A stretch of 64,000 bases of DNA from contig NZ_SUND01000014.1 in NCBI RefSeq assembly GCF_005280205.1, positions 62,001 through 126,000 of the forward strand, written 5' to 3'. Shown one piece after another: positions 35,615 to 44,832 of the stretch (within the stretch, counting starts at the first letter, position 1; every line of letters begins with the position of its first letter). A model generated the notes under the pieces. That model saw only the letters and a program-made list of their open reading frames with translations, was not told where the DNA came from and ran no database searches. Origin of the DNA: Bacillus yapensis. GTDB taxonomy: Bacteria > Bacillota > Bacilli > Bacillales > Cytobacillaceae. A program made the position numbers and the translations under genes.

Positions 35615-37231
35615 ATGAGAAAACAAGTCATCCAACAACGGACGATCGCAGATAAAAAAGTAGAGCCAAGTGTTCCTTTAGAAATAAAAATTACCGGTAA
35701 TCATTCATCAGATGAAAGTGAGTCTGCCTTCGAGGGACCAATTTTAATCAAAAAAGACCGGGTAATCATTCATGATGAAGCTGAAGCTAAGAGTAATGGT
35801 CGGAAAGTAAATATTCTGATAGCTGCTTCTGAAGGTGTTCCGTTTTTTGTAACGGGGGGCTTAGGAGAGGTAATCGGAGCTTTACCAAAAGCAATAATGA
35901 AAGATAGTAAAGAACGATTTGATGTGCGAGTAGTCTTACCTCTTTACGAATCTATTAGTCCACAAGAACGAAAAAAGATGCAATTCTTAGGGTATTTCCA
36001 TGTAGAACTCGCTTGGAGGAAACAGTATTGTGGTGTCTTCCGCACAGAAAAAGATGGGATTATCTATTATTTTATCGATAATGAATTTTATTTTAAACGT
36101 GCGATTCCATATGGATATGATGATGACGGCGAACGATTTGCTTTTTTTAGCAAAGCTGTATTGGAAAGCATTCAGGTTATGGATTTCGAACCAAATATTA
36201 TTCATTGTCATGATTGGCAAACAGCACTTATACCAGTATATCTTCACTACACCTATCACCACTTACATCTCAAATCACTCTTCACGATTCATAACATCGA
36301 ATATCAAGGAAAAAATGACTTGCACATGCTAGAGGATATCATAGGTTTACCACCAGAAGCACGGGGCGTTTTGGAATATAACGGTTGCGTGAACTTAATG
36401 AAAGCTGCAATCGAATGTGCTTATCGTGTCAATACGGTGAGTCCTAATTATGCGATTGAATTAATGAATGATTACTTCGCGAAAGGATTAGCACGAATTA
36501 TTCAAAGAAATGGGCAAAAGGTTAAAGGAATTTTAAATGGGATTGATATGGAGTTGTATAATCCTGAAACAGACCCATCTATTTTTGTGAATTACAATCA
36601 AGAGACGATAGATAAAAAGAAATTGAATAAAACCGAGCTGCAACGCCTTGTCAATTTACCAGTAGAGGAAAAGGTACCGCTCTTTGCTATCGTTAGCAGG
36701 CTCGTTACGCATAAAGGAATTGATATTGTTGCCGCCATGATGGAGAAATTGTTAAGTGAGAAAGTACAGGTCGTCATTTTAGGAATTGGCGAACGTAAAT
36801 ACGAGGACTACTTTAAATGGCTTCAGGACCAGTATCAAGGGAAAGTATCATCCCTTATTACCTTTAATCAAGATTTAGCGAGGAAAATTTACGCTGGAGC
36901 TGACTTTTTCCTCATGCCATCTAAAAGTGAACCATGCGGATTAGCACAAATGATTGCTTCAAGATATGGGACGGTTCCAATCGTTCATGCGGTTGGTGGC
37001 TTGCGTGATACGATTCACGATTGTTCGAAAGGCGAAGGCAATGGCTTTGTCTTTGATCAATATAATGGGAATGATCTCTTACATGCTATCTACAGAGGTT
37101 TAGAGACGTATAAAAACGAGCAAGATTGGAATGCATTGGTCGAATGGATCATGGGCATTGACTTTAGTTGGGGAAAATCAGCAAGAGAATATGAGAGACT
37201 CTATATGGAATTGGATAAAGTTCTTATTTAA
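35615..37231 (+). CDS. glgA: Glycogen synthase with N-terminal extension and altered KTGGL motif
   Basis: 538 residues, GT5 family. The GlgA fold starts near residue 64 (VNILIAASEGVPF); the first 63 residues are an extra, charged, probably disordered extension. The ADP-glucose-binding KTGGL motif reads VTGGL, with Val79 in the place of the lysine (Lys15 in E. coli), and the usual ADV reads GEV. The remaining active-site parts are kept: HCHDWQTAL, FTIHNIEYQG, ILNGID, SRLVTHKG, SEPCGLAQM and GGLRDT. Gene order and the other motifs support glycogen synthase function; the motif change is discussed among the findings. The gap to glgP is 175 bases with no clear terminator. Confidence 0.88.
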   Translation: MRKQVIQQRTIADKKVEPSVPLEIKITGNHSSDESESAFEGPILIKKDRVIIHDEAEAKSNGRKVNILIAASEGVPFFVTGGLGEVIGALPKAIMKDSKERFDVRVVLPLYESISPQERKKMQFLGYFHVELAWRKQYCGVFRTEKDGIIYYFIDNEFYFKRAIPYGYDDDGERFAFFSKAVLESIQVMDFEPNIIHCHDWQTALIPVYLHYTYHHLHLKSLFTIHNIEYQGKNDLHMLEDIIGLPPEARGVLEYNGCVNLMKAAIECAYRVNTVSPNYAIELMNDYFAKGLARIIQRNGQKVKGILNGIDMELYNPETDPSIFVNYNQETIDKKKLNKTELQRLVNLPVEEKVPLFAIVSRLVTHKGIDIVAAMMEKLLSEKVQVVILGIGERKYEDYFKWLQDQYQGKVSSLITFNQDLARKIYAGADFFLMPSKSEPCGLAQMIASRYGTVPIVHAVGGLRDTIHDCSKGEGNGFVFDQYNGNDLLHAIYRGLETYKNEQDWNALVEWIMGIDFSWGKSAREYERLYMELDKVLI

Positions 37232-37406
37232 TTTTACGATTTCACCAAAAAAGTCAGTTTGGCCCTGTTCGCTTTTTCTCTTACCTTCGGACATTGTAAA
37301 TCGATTCAGGCGACTGGATATAGATAGAGCAATTTGTATTGGGACGATTAAATGGACACGCATAGAGCCTTGAACTTTTTAGACAGATTTGACTGGAGGT
37401 ATTTCC

Positions 37407-39830
37407 ATGCAATCCACGTTAACAAAAAAACAATTAGGCGTACTTATTAAAAATAGATTGTCACGACATTATGGGATCTCGGCGGAGGAAGCTGACCGGA
37501 AGCAGATGTACAAAACATGTGCAAGAACGGTCGTCGAAATCCTTTCTGACAAAAGAACGAGATATTATCAGAAATTAAAAGACCAAGAGAAAAAGAAAGT
37601 GTACTATCTTTGCATGGAATTTTTAGTGGGGCGTTCGCTAAAAAACAACCTCTATAATTTAGGCTTAGAAAAGGAATTTCGAGATATTTTAAAGGAATGG
37701 AATTTTGACCTAGAAGAGCTTTACGAGGAAGAACCTGATGCAGGCTTAGGGAATGGAGGACTTGGTCGCTTAGCCTCGTGTTTCATGGATTCTCTCGCTA
37801 CAATGGAATATCCTGCGATGGGGTATTCGATTTGTTATGAGTATGGACTTTTTAAACAAAAAATTGTTGATGGTTGGCAAATGGAGCTTCCGGACATATG
37901 GCTTCCTGGTGGTGACGTCTGGCTTAATCAACGAAACGACTTAGCTTTTCGTGTGAAATTTAATGGTCATGTCGAAGAAATTTGGACAAAGGATGGTCTG
38001 ACGACAAATTACTCAGATTACGATGAAGTCGAAGCAGTCCCATACGATATGATGATTTCTGGAGCGGATTCTGAGGGAGTGGCAATCTTAAGGTTGTGGC
38101 GCGCTCGTGATGTGGATAAGTTCGATATGAAATCATTCGCTAAAGGCGACTATAACCGAGCGATGAATGAAAAAATGAATGCTGATCTTATTTGTAAGGT
38201 CTTGTATCCGTCTGATAACCATTTTGAAGGAAAAACATTACGCTTACGTCAACAATATTTTCTTGTGTCAGCATCAATACAGAACATCGTATCCGATCAT
38301 CTTCAGCAGTTTGGAACTTTAGATAATTTTAGCGAAAAAGTTGCCATTCATATAAATGACACCCATCCTGCTCTATGTATTCCAGAGCTTATGCGCATTT
38401 TGTTGGATGATCATCTGTTTAGCTGGGATGATGCCTATAACATGGTGATGAATATGGTCAGCTATACGAATCATACTGTTTTATCAGAAGCACTTGAAAC
38501 ATGGCCAGAGGAGCTTATAAAGCAACAATTCCCGAGGATTTATGGGATCATTCAAGGACTGAATGAAGCGTATTGTCAAGAAATGTGGAATCGTTATCCA
38601 GGTGAGTGGGGAAAAATTGAACGGATGGCGATTATGAGCCATGGCCAAATCAGAATGGCTAATTTATGTATAATCGGCTCTTCCTCGGTAAACGGGGTTT
38701 CTAAGCTGCATTCTGATATTTTAAAGAGTCAGGTGTTTTCTGATTTTTATCAAGCATCTTCTGAAAAATTCACGAATGTTACGAATGGGATTGCTCATCG
38801 AAGATGGATTTGTCAGGCCAATCCCCGTTTAACGAGATTACTGGATGATTGTATTGGCCAAGAATATAAAAAGGATGGTCGAAAGCTTGCTGACTTCAGA
38901 AGGTATTCAGAGAACCGAAGTATCTTACGGCAATTAAGAGATATTAAACTAGCGAACAAGATTGATTTTTCAAACCTCATGGACAAGAAAGGAATTAGTA
39001 TTGATCCCCATTCTATTTTTGATGTACAAGCGAAACGATTACATGAATATAAGAGACAATTGCTAAATGTCCTTAAAATCATTTCTTTGTATTTGGATTT
39101 AAAAGACGAACCTAACTTGAATATCCCCCCGCAAACCTTTTTATTTGCGGCAAAGGCAGCACCTGGCTATTATATGGCGAAAGAAGTCATACGGTTAATC
39201 TGGCATTTGAGTGCAGACATCGAAAAGGATCCTGTGTTGCGAGAAAAGATACGGGTAGTTTTTCTCGAAAATTATTGTGTGACGATGGCGGAAGCGTTAA
39301 TGCCAGCAGCCGAAATTAGTGAACAAATCTCTCTTGCTGGAAAAGAGGCAAGTGGAACCGGGAATATGAAAATGATGGCGAATGGAGCCCTTACAATCGG
39401 TACGATGGACGGTGCGAATGTGGAGATTTTCGAAGCGGTCGGAAAAGATAACATCTTTATTTTTGGCATGAGTGCAGAAGATGTAGAGCGAAAATGGGCA
39501 GAAGGCTATGAGGCTTCTTCTTATTATCATAATAAGGAAAAGGTACATAGAGTCGTCGATAGTTTACGTCGAGGATTTAATGGTGAGTCATTTGACTCGA
39601 TTTATCGTTACCTACTTGTTGGCGACTATGGTGTAGGGGATCCGTACATGTGCCTAGCTGATTTTGAAGATTATTTGAAGGTCCATCAGCAACTACTTGT
39701 TATTTACCAAGACCAGCATCAATGGAATAGGATGTCATTATTTAACATTGCTGGAGCAGAACGTTTTGCTGCTGACCGAAGTATTATGGAATACGCAAAT
39801 AATATTTGGAACATTACACCTCTGCATTAA
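37407..39830 (+). CDS. glgP: Glycogen phosphorylase
   Basis: 807 residues, GT35 family. Typical blocks: YYLCMEFLVGRSL, DAGLGNGGLGRLASCFMDS, HINDTHPAL, TNGIAHRRW, and the pyridoxal-phosphate lysine region near residue 660 (ASGTGNMKMMANGALTIGT). It releases glucose-1-phosphate from glycogen ends. ATG 37407 has GGAGG with a short spacer; the in-frame TTG 37389 lacks a ribosome site. Twelve bases separate it from the GH13 gene. Confidence 0.95.
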   Translation: MQSTLTKKQLGVLIKNRLSRHYGISAEEADRKQMYKTCARTVVEILSDKRTRYYQKLKDQEKKKVYYLCMEFLVGRSLKNNLYNLGLEKEFRDILKEWNFDLEELYEEEPDAGLGNGGLGRLASCFMDSLATMEYPAMGYSICYEYGLFKQKIVDGWQMELPDIWLPGGDVWLNQRNDLAFRVKFNGHVEEIWTKDGLTTNYSDYDEVEAVPYDMMISGADSEGVAILRLWRARDVDKFDMKSFAKGDYNRAMNEKMNADLICKVLYPSDNHFEGKTLRLRQQYFLVSASIQNIVSDHLQQFGTLDNFSEKVAIHINDTHPALCIPELMRILLDDHLFSWDDAYNMVMNMVSYTNHTVLSEALETWPEELIKQQFPRIYGIIQGLNEAYCQEMWNRYPGEWGKIERMAIMSHGQIRMANLCIIGSSSVNGVSKLHSDILKSQVFSDFYQASSEKFTNVTNGIAHRRWICQANPRLTRLLDDCIGQEYKKDGRKLADFRRYSENRSILRQLRDIKLANKIDFSNLMDKKGISIDPHSIFDVQAKRLHEYKRQLLNVLKIISLYLDLKDEPNLNIPPQTFLFAAKAAPGYYMAKEVIRLIWHLSADIEKDPVLREKIRVVFLENYCVTMAEALMPAAEISEQISLAGKEASGTGNMKMMANGALTIGTMDGANVEIFEAVGKDNIFIFGMSAEDVERKWAEGYEASSYYHNKEKVHRVVDSLRRGFNGESFDSIYRYLLVGDYGVGDPYMCLADFEDYLKVHQQLLVIYQDQHQWNRMSLFNIAGAERFAADRSIMEYANNIWNITPLH

Positions 39831-39842
39831 GGAGCTGTCAGT

Positions 39843-41690
39843 TTGGAAAATCGCATTTGTTCACGATTTGAGGGAGGAAATTTTCGCTACCCGTCCGGAG
39901 CAGTACCAACCCATTCTACACTCATTTTCGAAATAGAAGTTCCTCGTTTTTATGGAGTCAAAGAGGTTTCACTTGTCTTAATTAACGATCGCGATCATCA
40001 GTATCATCGCTTGAGGATGGGCTGGAAAGGAATCGACAACGGACGGGACCTATATGAGTTAGGTATTGAGCTAGGCGAAGCAGGATTGAATTGGTATTAC
40101 TTTCAATTGGACTCATTAACTGAGGTTAAGTATGTAGGGATTAATGAAGGGGACAGCATCATCTCTGAACACGAGCCGTCTTCCTGGCAATTAACTGTCT
40201 ATGATGAGAAATTTACAACACCTGACTGGATTAAGGGTGGTATTTTCTATCATATCTTTGTTGACCGGTTTGCCCGGATTGGGAAAACTGTTGTAAAGGA
40301 TGACATCGTTTTTCGTGATGACTGGGGTGGGCTTCCAACCTACAAACCTAATGAAGAAGGAGAAGTGCTCAATAATGATTTCTTTGGCGGCAATTTAAAA
40401 GGAATCATTGGAAAATTAGATTATATTCATTCTCTAGGCGTTACTTGTATCTATTTGAGCCCTATTTTTGAGGCGTATTCAAACCATAAATACGATACAG
40501 GTGATTTTACGAAAATCGACCCGATGTTTGGGACGTTGTCTGACTTTCGTAAGCTTTGCAAGGAAGCAAAAAGACGAGGAATCCGAGTTATTATGGATGG
40601 GGTCTTTAATCACGTCGGTTCAGATAGTGTTTATTTTAATAAAAATGGAACGTATCAAGAAATTGGGGCTTATCAATCGAAAGCTTCCCCCTACTATTCT
40701 TGGTTTAAGTTTATTGATTACCCTGATAAATATGAAAGTTGGTGGGGAATTCAGACTTTGCCATCAGTAAATGAGGAAGAGCCCACTTATGTTGAATTTA
40801 TTACAGGTGAAAATGGAATTACGAAAAAATGGCTAGAAGAAGGTGCATCAGGGTGGAGACTGGATGTTGTTGATGAATTGCCAGATCCCTTCATTGAAAA
40901 AATTCGACAGGCGATAAAATCCTCACAACCAGAGTCCTTATTAATTGGAGAGGTATGGGAGGACGCCTCCAATAAAATAGCCTATGGACATCGGAAAAAG
41001 TATCTCTTAGGTAAGCAATTGGACAGTGTGATGAACTATCCCTTTATGAATGGCATTATCGAATTTGTGCGTAATGGGAATGCGGAGCAACTGGATTCCG
41101 TCGTAACAAGTATTTTACAGAATTACCCTTCAAGTGTCGTTCATTGTCTGATGAATATGTTAGGTACCCATGATACCCAACGAATCTTAACGGCTCTTGG
41201 AGGTAAAGACTTAAGCCATGCACCGAAAGAAGAGCAAGCGGATACATGTATGACAAAGAAGGAAAGACAGGACGCGATTCAGTTACTAAAAATGGCATCT
41301 CTTCTGCAAATGACCTTGCCAGGTGTACCATGTATCTATTATGGGGATGAAGCCGGAATGGAAGGATATAATGATCCTTTTAACCGAAGATGTTACCCTT
41401 GGGGTCAGGAAGAGAGTGAACTTGTAAAGTGGTATCAAAGATTAGGTGCCATTCGGAAGAAATGGTCGGTTTTTAAAGATGGAGAATATAAAACGATTTA
41501 TGGAAAGGAAGGTATCTTTCTTTTTCAACGGACGGATGGCAAAGAAAAAATTGTCGTTGGTGTGAATCGTTCAGAAGAGCCTTTCCGATTTGAAGTGGAG
41601 AATGAGTATGTGGATCTTTTTGGAGTGGACACTGTAATAGATCAATACATTCTTGAACCGAATAAAGTTTGTTTTTTAGGAATACGTTAA
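39843..41690 (+). CDS. GH13 alpha-glucan hydrolase (neopullulanase/cyclomaltodextrinase-like)
   Basis: 615 residues, cytosolic (no signal peptide). An N-terminal beta module of about 120 residues (CBM34-like, STLIFEIEVPRFYGVKEVSLVLINDRD) precedes the GH13 barrel: GVFNHVGSDS, nucleophile Asp341 in GWRLDVVDE, acid/base Glu370 in LIGEVWED, and GTHDTQR. Such enzymes trim maltodextrins or branched glucans, so it likely finishes what GlgP leaves. The start is TTG 39843 with AAGGAG overlapping the glgP stop codon, so the two are tightly coupled. It closes the glycogen operon. Confidence 0.88.
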   Translation: MENRICSRFEGGNFRYPSGAVPTHSTLIFEIEVPRFYGVKEVSLVLINDRDHQYHRLRMGWKGIDNGRDLYELGIELGEAGLNWYYFQLDSLTEVKYVGINEGDSIISEHEPSSWQLTVYDEKFTTPDWIKGGIFYHIFVDRFARIGKTVVKDDIVFRDDWGGLPTYKPNEEGEVLNNDFFGGNLKGIIGKLDYIHSLGVTCIYLSPIFEAYSNHKYDTGDFTKIDPMFGTLSDFRKLCKEAKRRGIRVIMDGVFNHVGSDSVYFNKNGTYQEIGAYQSKASPYYSWFKFIDYPDKYESWWGIQTLPSVNEEEPTYVEFITGENGITKKWLEEGASGWRLDVVDELPDPFIEKIRQAIKSSQPESLLIGEVWEDASNKIAYGHRKKYLLGKQLDSVMNYPFMNGIIEFVRNGNAEQLDSVVTSILQNYPSSVVHCLMNMLGTHDTQRILTALGGKDLSHAPKEEQADTCMTKKERQDAIQLLKMASLLQMTLPGVPCIYYGDEAGMEGYNDPFNRRCYPWGQEESELVKWYQRLGAIRKKWSVFKDGEYKTIYGKEGIFLFQRTDGKEKIVVGVNRSEEPFRFEVENEYVDLFGVDTVIDQYILEPNKVCFLGIR

Positions 41691-41740
41691 GAATTCTTCG
41701 ATTCTTGGTTATTAAGGAGAAAGATTCAAAATAGCATATG

Positions 41741-41776
41741 AAATTTAAGATCAAATCAAATATTGATTTGGTCTTA
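41741..41776 (+). terminator. Terminator of the glycogen operon
   Basis: AAATTTAAGA-CAAATCAA pairs with TTGATTTG-TCTTAAATTT around a 3-nt loop, followed by TTGTTTG. Confidence 0.8.
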
Positions 41777-41950
41777 AATTTTGTTTGTTTTCAAGAGAAT
41801 GGATTTAAAATAACAAATTGAAAACTAATTAATAACTTTTGGCACGGTGAAAATTGGATTGTCAATTAGGTCTATTAACAATATTGACGAGCTTATTTTA
41901 TGCTAAGCTAGATATATAGATGAATAGGTTTTGGGAGGATGTGGTTTTCT

Positions 41951-42139
41951 TTGATAGCATTTGTATTTATAAGTGTCTATTTTATACCTGTATTAGCGAT
42001 TGTTTTTTGTCTAAATCTTGTAGAAGTTTTAAAGAAAATTAAAAATGACCAAGCTACCGGGAAAAATACATTTTGGCTAACATTGTCTTTTATGCTGATA
42101 GTATGGAGTATTGCAGTGACAGCAGCCTTAGGTTCATAA
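41951..42139 (+). CDS. Small two-helix membrane protein, unknown function
   Basis: About 62-66 residues with two hydrophobic segments separated by a basic loop (KKIKNDQATGKN). Start unclear: ATG 41939 directly abuts GGGAGG (41933-41938) with no spacer, while TTG 41951 is 12 bases from it. No family recognised. Stands alone between the glycogen operon and a GC-rich repeat. Confidence 0.5.
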   Translation: MIAFVFISVYFIPVLAIVFCLNLVEVLKKIKNDQATGKNTFWLTLSFMLIVWSIAVTAALGS

Positions 42140-42223
42140 AATGCATAGCAAAATATTTACTGCCATGAATGTAAAAATGCTGGCAACTTGGATTTGGAAA
42201 CCTGCTAAAGTGGGCCAAACTAG

Positions 42224-42352
42224 TTGAATGGAGTGGAGGGTGCTTGACTCCTGGGGGATTTGCAGGACAGGTGAGATCCCGCAGGAGCGAAGCACCGAGG
42301 AAACTCACCGCCTGCCCCCCGGAAAGCAAGTGCCCGGAGCGGAAATTAACGG
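42224..42352. repeat. GC-rich, highly structured intergenic repeat
   Basis: A block much richer in GC than its surroundings. GGTGCTT-CTCCTG (42239-42253) pairs with CAGGAG-AAGCACC (42282-42296) apart from a 2-base mismatch; GGTGAG and CTCACC, and GGGGG/CCTGCCCCCC segments, allow alternative folds. The end GGAGCGGAAATTAACGG and the GACTCCTG...CAGGAGCGAAGC core resemble an element that I remember from many Bacillaceae genomes, though I know no accepted name for it. It contains no convincing ORF. Confidence 0.75.
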
Positions 42353-42423
42353 ATTTTAACCGCAATCCCTTACAAAAATGACAAAAGAGACCGAGCGGGT
42401 GAAATGCCTTTTGTCGACAATCT

Positions 42424-42457
42424 AATGCTTTGAATCAATGTCGGAGCATTTTTTTCT
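42424..42457 (+). terminator. Terminator-like hairpin upstream of des
   Basis: AATGCT and AGCATT arms around a 15-nt loop, then TTTTTTC. A second inverted repeat, GACAAAAG/CTTTTGTC, lies just before it (about 42380-42416). Confidence 0.5.
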
Positions 42458-42468
42458 TTTAAGAGTAT

Positions 42469-42503
42469 GACATTTATCATGTATAGCATGTGACAACTAT
42501 GTC
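42469..42503 (+). promoter_or_regulatory. Candidate DesR operator of des
   Basis: GACAT at the left and ATGTC at the right border a region with ATCATG and GCATGTGAC half-sites, upstream of a promoter with a poor -35 (CTACCA) and a -10 TATGAT at 42526-42531. An activator-dependent promoter is expected here because des is activated by phosphorylated DesR in B. subtilis. The exact consensus was not compared. Confidence 0.45.
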
Positions 42504-42565
42504 TACCATAATTTATAGCCTTTGTTATGATAAGAAAAAAACGAATGACGAAGGGATGCTAATAC

Positions 42566-43612
42566 ATGATCAACCAAAAGCAAAAACAGCTTCGTAAAGA
42601 GATGGCCCCTTATGAGAAATCAGCCACTAGAAAAAGTATTTTACAGCTTATAAACACTTTTGTCCCATTTGTACTACTATGGGTACTTGCTTATCAAAGT
42701 ATAAACATTTCATATGTTCTTACAGTACTCTTAGCGATTGTTGCGGGTGGATTTTTAGTCCGAATATTTATCATTTTTCATGATTGTTGTCATTACTCAT
42801 TTTTCAAAAAGCGGAAAGCGAATGATATCCTTGGAACGATTACAGGGATCCTAACATTGTTTCCTTATCGCCAGTGGCAGCATGACCATTCCGTCCATCA
42901 CGCAACAAGCTCGAATTTGGATAAACGGGGAACAGGTGATATCTGGATGTTAACCGTGGATGAGTACTTAGAGGCTTCAAAAATGACAAGACTGAAGTAC
43001 CGCTTATATCGAAATCCGTTTATTATGTTTGTTCTTGGACCAATATATCAATTCCTAATCCGTAATCGTTTCAATCGTAAAGGTGCACGTAAAAAAGAGC
43101 GAATGAGTACTTATTTGACCAATGTAGTAATCGTAGCTCTAGTTGTTTTACTAGGCTTAACGATTGGTTGGATTCCTTTCTTAGTCATACAAGGTACGAT
43201 TTTTATGGTTTCAGGAGCATCTGGAATTTGGTTATTTTATGTTCAACATACATTTGAGGATTCGTACTTTGAAGAGGATGAGCATTGGGAGTATGTTCGG
43301 GCAGCGGTAGAAGGAAGCTCCTTTTATAAATTGCCAAAAATCCTTCAATGGATAACTGGAAACATCGGTTACCATCATGTTCACCATTTGAGTCCAAGGA
43401 TTCCTAATTATCAGCTTGCAGAGGCACACGAAAACACCTTTCCATTACAGCAAGTACCGACTGTAACCCTTGGAACAAGTATCGCATCTCTGAAATTTCA
43501 TTTATGGGATGAAGAGAAAAAGAATTTTGTCGGTTTCAGAACGATCAAGAAAAAAATAGCTCAAGAAAGAGCGAAGAAATCAAAAGTAGGTAGACCCGTG
43601 AAATCTTCATAA
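42566..43612 (+). CDS. des: Acyl-lipid (fatty acid) desaturase
   Basis: 348 residues, membrane di-iron desaturase. The three histidine boxes are HDCCH (about 71-75), HDHSVHH (about 107-113) and HHVHH (about 272-276), with four or so hydrophobic segments between. In B. subtilis Des introduces a delta-5 double bond in membrane phospholipids after cold shock. Directly downstream are a histidine kinase and response regulator of the DesK/DesR type, completing the thermosensing unit. AAGGGATG precedes ATG 42566. Confidence 0.92.
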   Translation: MINQKQKQLRKEMAPYEKSATRKSILQLINTFVPFVLLWVLAYQSINISYVLTVLLAIVAGGFLVRIFIIFHDCCHYSFFKKRKANDILGTITGILTLFPYRQWQHDHSVHHATSSNLDKRGTGDIWMLTVDEYLEASKMTRLKYRLYRNPFIMFVLGPIYQFLIRNRFNRKGARKKERMSTYLTNVVIVALVVLLGLTIGWIPFLVIQGTIFMVSGASGIWLFYVQHTFEDSYFEEDEHWEYVRAAVEGSSFYKLPKILQWITGNIGYHHVHHLSPRIPNYQLAEAHENTFPLQQVPTVTLGTSIASLKFHLWDEEKKNFVGFRTIKKKIAQERAKKSKVGRPVKSS

Positions 43613-43616
43613 TGGA

Positions 43617-43652
43617 AAAAAGCCGTTTCTTAACTTAGAACGGCTTTTTTAT
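43617..43652 (+). terminator. Terminator between des and desK
   Basis: AAAAAGCCGTT and AACGGCTTTTTT arms; explains how des can be induced separately from desKR. Confidence 0.8.
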
Positions 43653-43695
43653 GCTAAAATTGCGAAAAAGACAACAACTATAAAGGATACAAAAT

Positions 43696-44832
43696 ATGAA
43701 CATTAAAAAACAAAAACTTATGCAAAAGTTCTCTGGTATATCGCCATATATATGGGCCCTGTTAAGTATCCTTCCATTTTACTTTATCTTTCAGTCCTCT
43801 TCGACAATGGAAATGGTAACAGGGATCATATTAACTGCTATCTTTTTTGTCGTCTACAGATTTGCTTTTATTTCAAATAGATGGTCGGTTTATTTATGGT
43901 TTATCATTTTGATTAGCATTTCAATGACGATGGCAATTCTCTTCGATTATATCTATTTCGCCTTTTATATTGCCTATTATAATGGGAATATCAAAAAAAA
44001 GGCGGCATTCATTACTTTGTATGTCGTTCATTTAGTTTGTACAACGGCGGCCATCAACTATAACTTTGTCATGCAGAAGGACTTGTTTATTGAACAGATT
44101 CCCTTTGTGATCGTTATTTGGATAAGTGTCATACTCCTTCCATTTAACCTTTATAATAAGAAAAGACAAGGAATTTTAGAGGAAAAACTAGAGGATGCTA
44201 ACAAAAGAATTTCGGAGCTAGTTAAGCAAGAAGAACGACAAAGAATTGCTCGCGACTTGCATGATACATTGGGACAGCGACTGTCTTTAATTGGACTTAA
44301 AACGGATTTAGCGCAAAAATTAATATATAAGGATCCTGAACAGGCTAAAAATGAATTAAAGGACGTTCAGCAAACAGCAAGGACAGCTTTAAACGAGGTT
44401 CGTAAAATGGTTTCCTCCATGAGAGGAATACGTTTAAAGGACGAATTAGTCCATGTGAAACAGCTACTCAGGGCTGCTCAAATCGAACTCATCGTCGACC
44501 AGAAAGAGCCGTTTGCAAATGTTTCCTTGTTTTTAGAAAATATTTTAAGCATGTGTTTGAAAGAAATCGTTACGAATGTTGTTAAGCATAGCAAAGCAAG
44601 CACCTGCAAAATCAGCATTGAGCAATCTTTGAATGAAATTTCCGTTACAGTGAGTGATAACGGCATCGGTTTAAAAGAAGCTGATGTAGGGAAAGGTAGC
44701 GGTTTACTCGGGATAAGGGAGAGGCTTGAGTTTGTGAACGGAACGTTTGAAATCGTTGCAGGTGATGGGACAACGATCGTCATGAAAGTACCGAACGTGA
44801 TGAAACGGAATGGAGGTGAGCTAGTTGATTAG
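43696..44832 (+). CDS. desK: Thermosensor histidine kinase DesK
   Basis: 378 residues. Four to five hydrophobic segments occupy residues 15-155; a coiled-coil linker leads to the HisKA_3 dimer domain with phospho-acceptor His189 (RIARDLHDTLGQ), then an HATPase with EIVTNVVKHS, DNGIGL and GSGLLGIRERL. B. subtilis DesK uses His188 and switches from phosphatase to kinase when the bilayer thickens on cooling. The gene overlaps desR by 8 bases. Confidence 0.92.
   Translation: MNIKKQKLMQKFSGISPYIWALLSILPFYFIFQSSSTMEMVTGIILTAIFFVVYRFAFISNRWSVYLWFIILISISMTMAILFDYIYFAFYIAYYNGNIKKKAAFITLYVVHLVCTTAAINYNFVMQKDLFIEQIPFVIVIWISVILLPFNLYNKKRQGILEEKLEDANKRISELVKQEERQRIARDLHDTLGQRLSLIGLKTDLAQKLIYKDPEQAKNELKDVQQTARTALNEVRKMVSSMRGIRLKDELVHVKQLLRAAQIELIVDQKEPFANVSLFLENILSMCLKEIVTNVVKHSKASTCKISIEQSLNEISVTVSDNGIGLKEADVGKGSGLLGIRERLEFVNGTFEIVAGDGTTIVMKVPNVMKRNGGELVD

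Noticed and set aside
42090-42365. 91-codon minus-strand ORF across the GC-rich repeat
   Set aside because: It is open only because of the repeat's composition; there is no ribosome site and the segment is an intergenic structured repeat.
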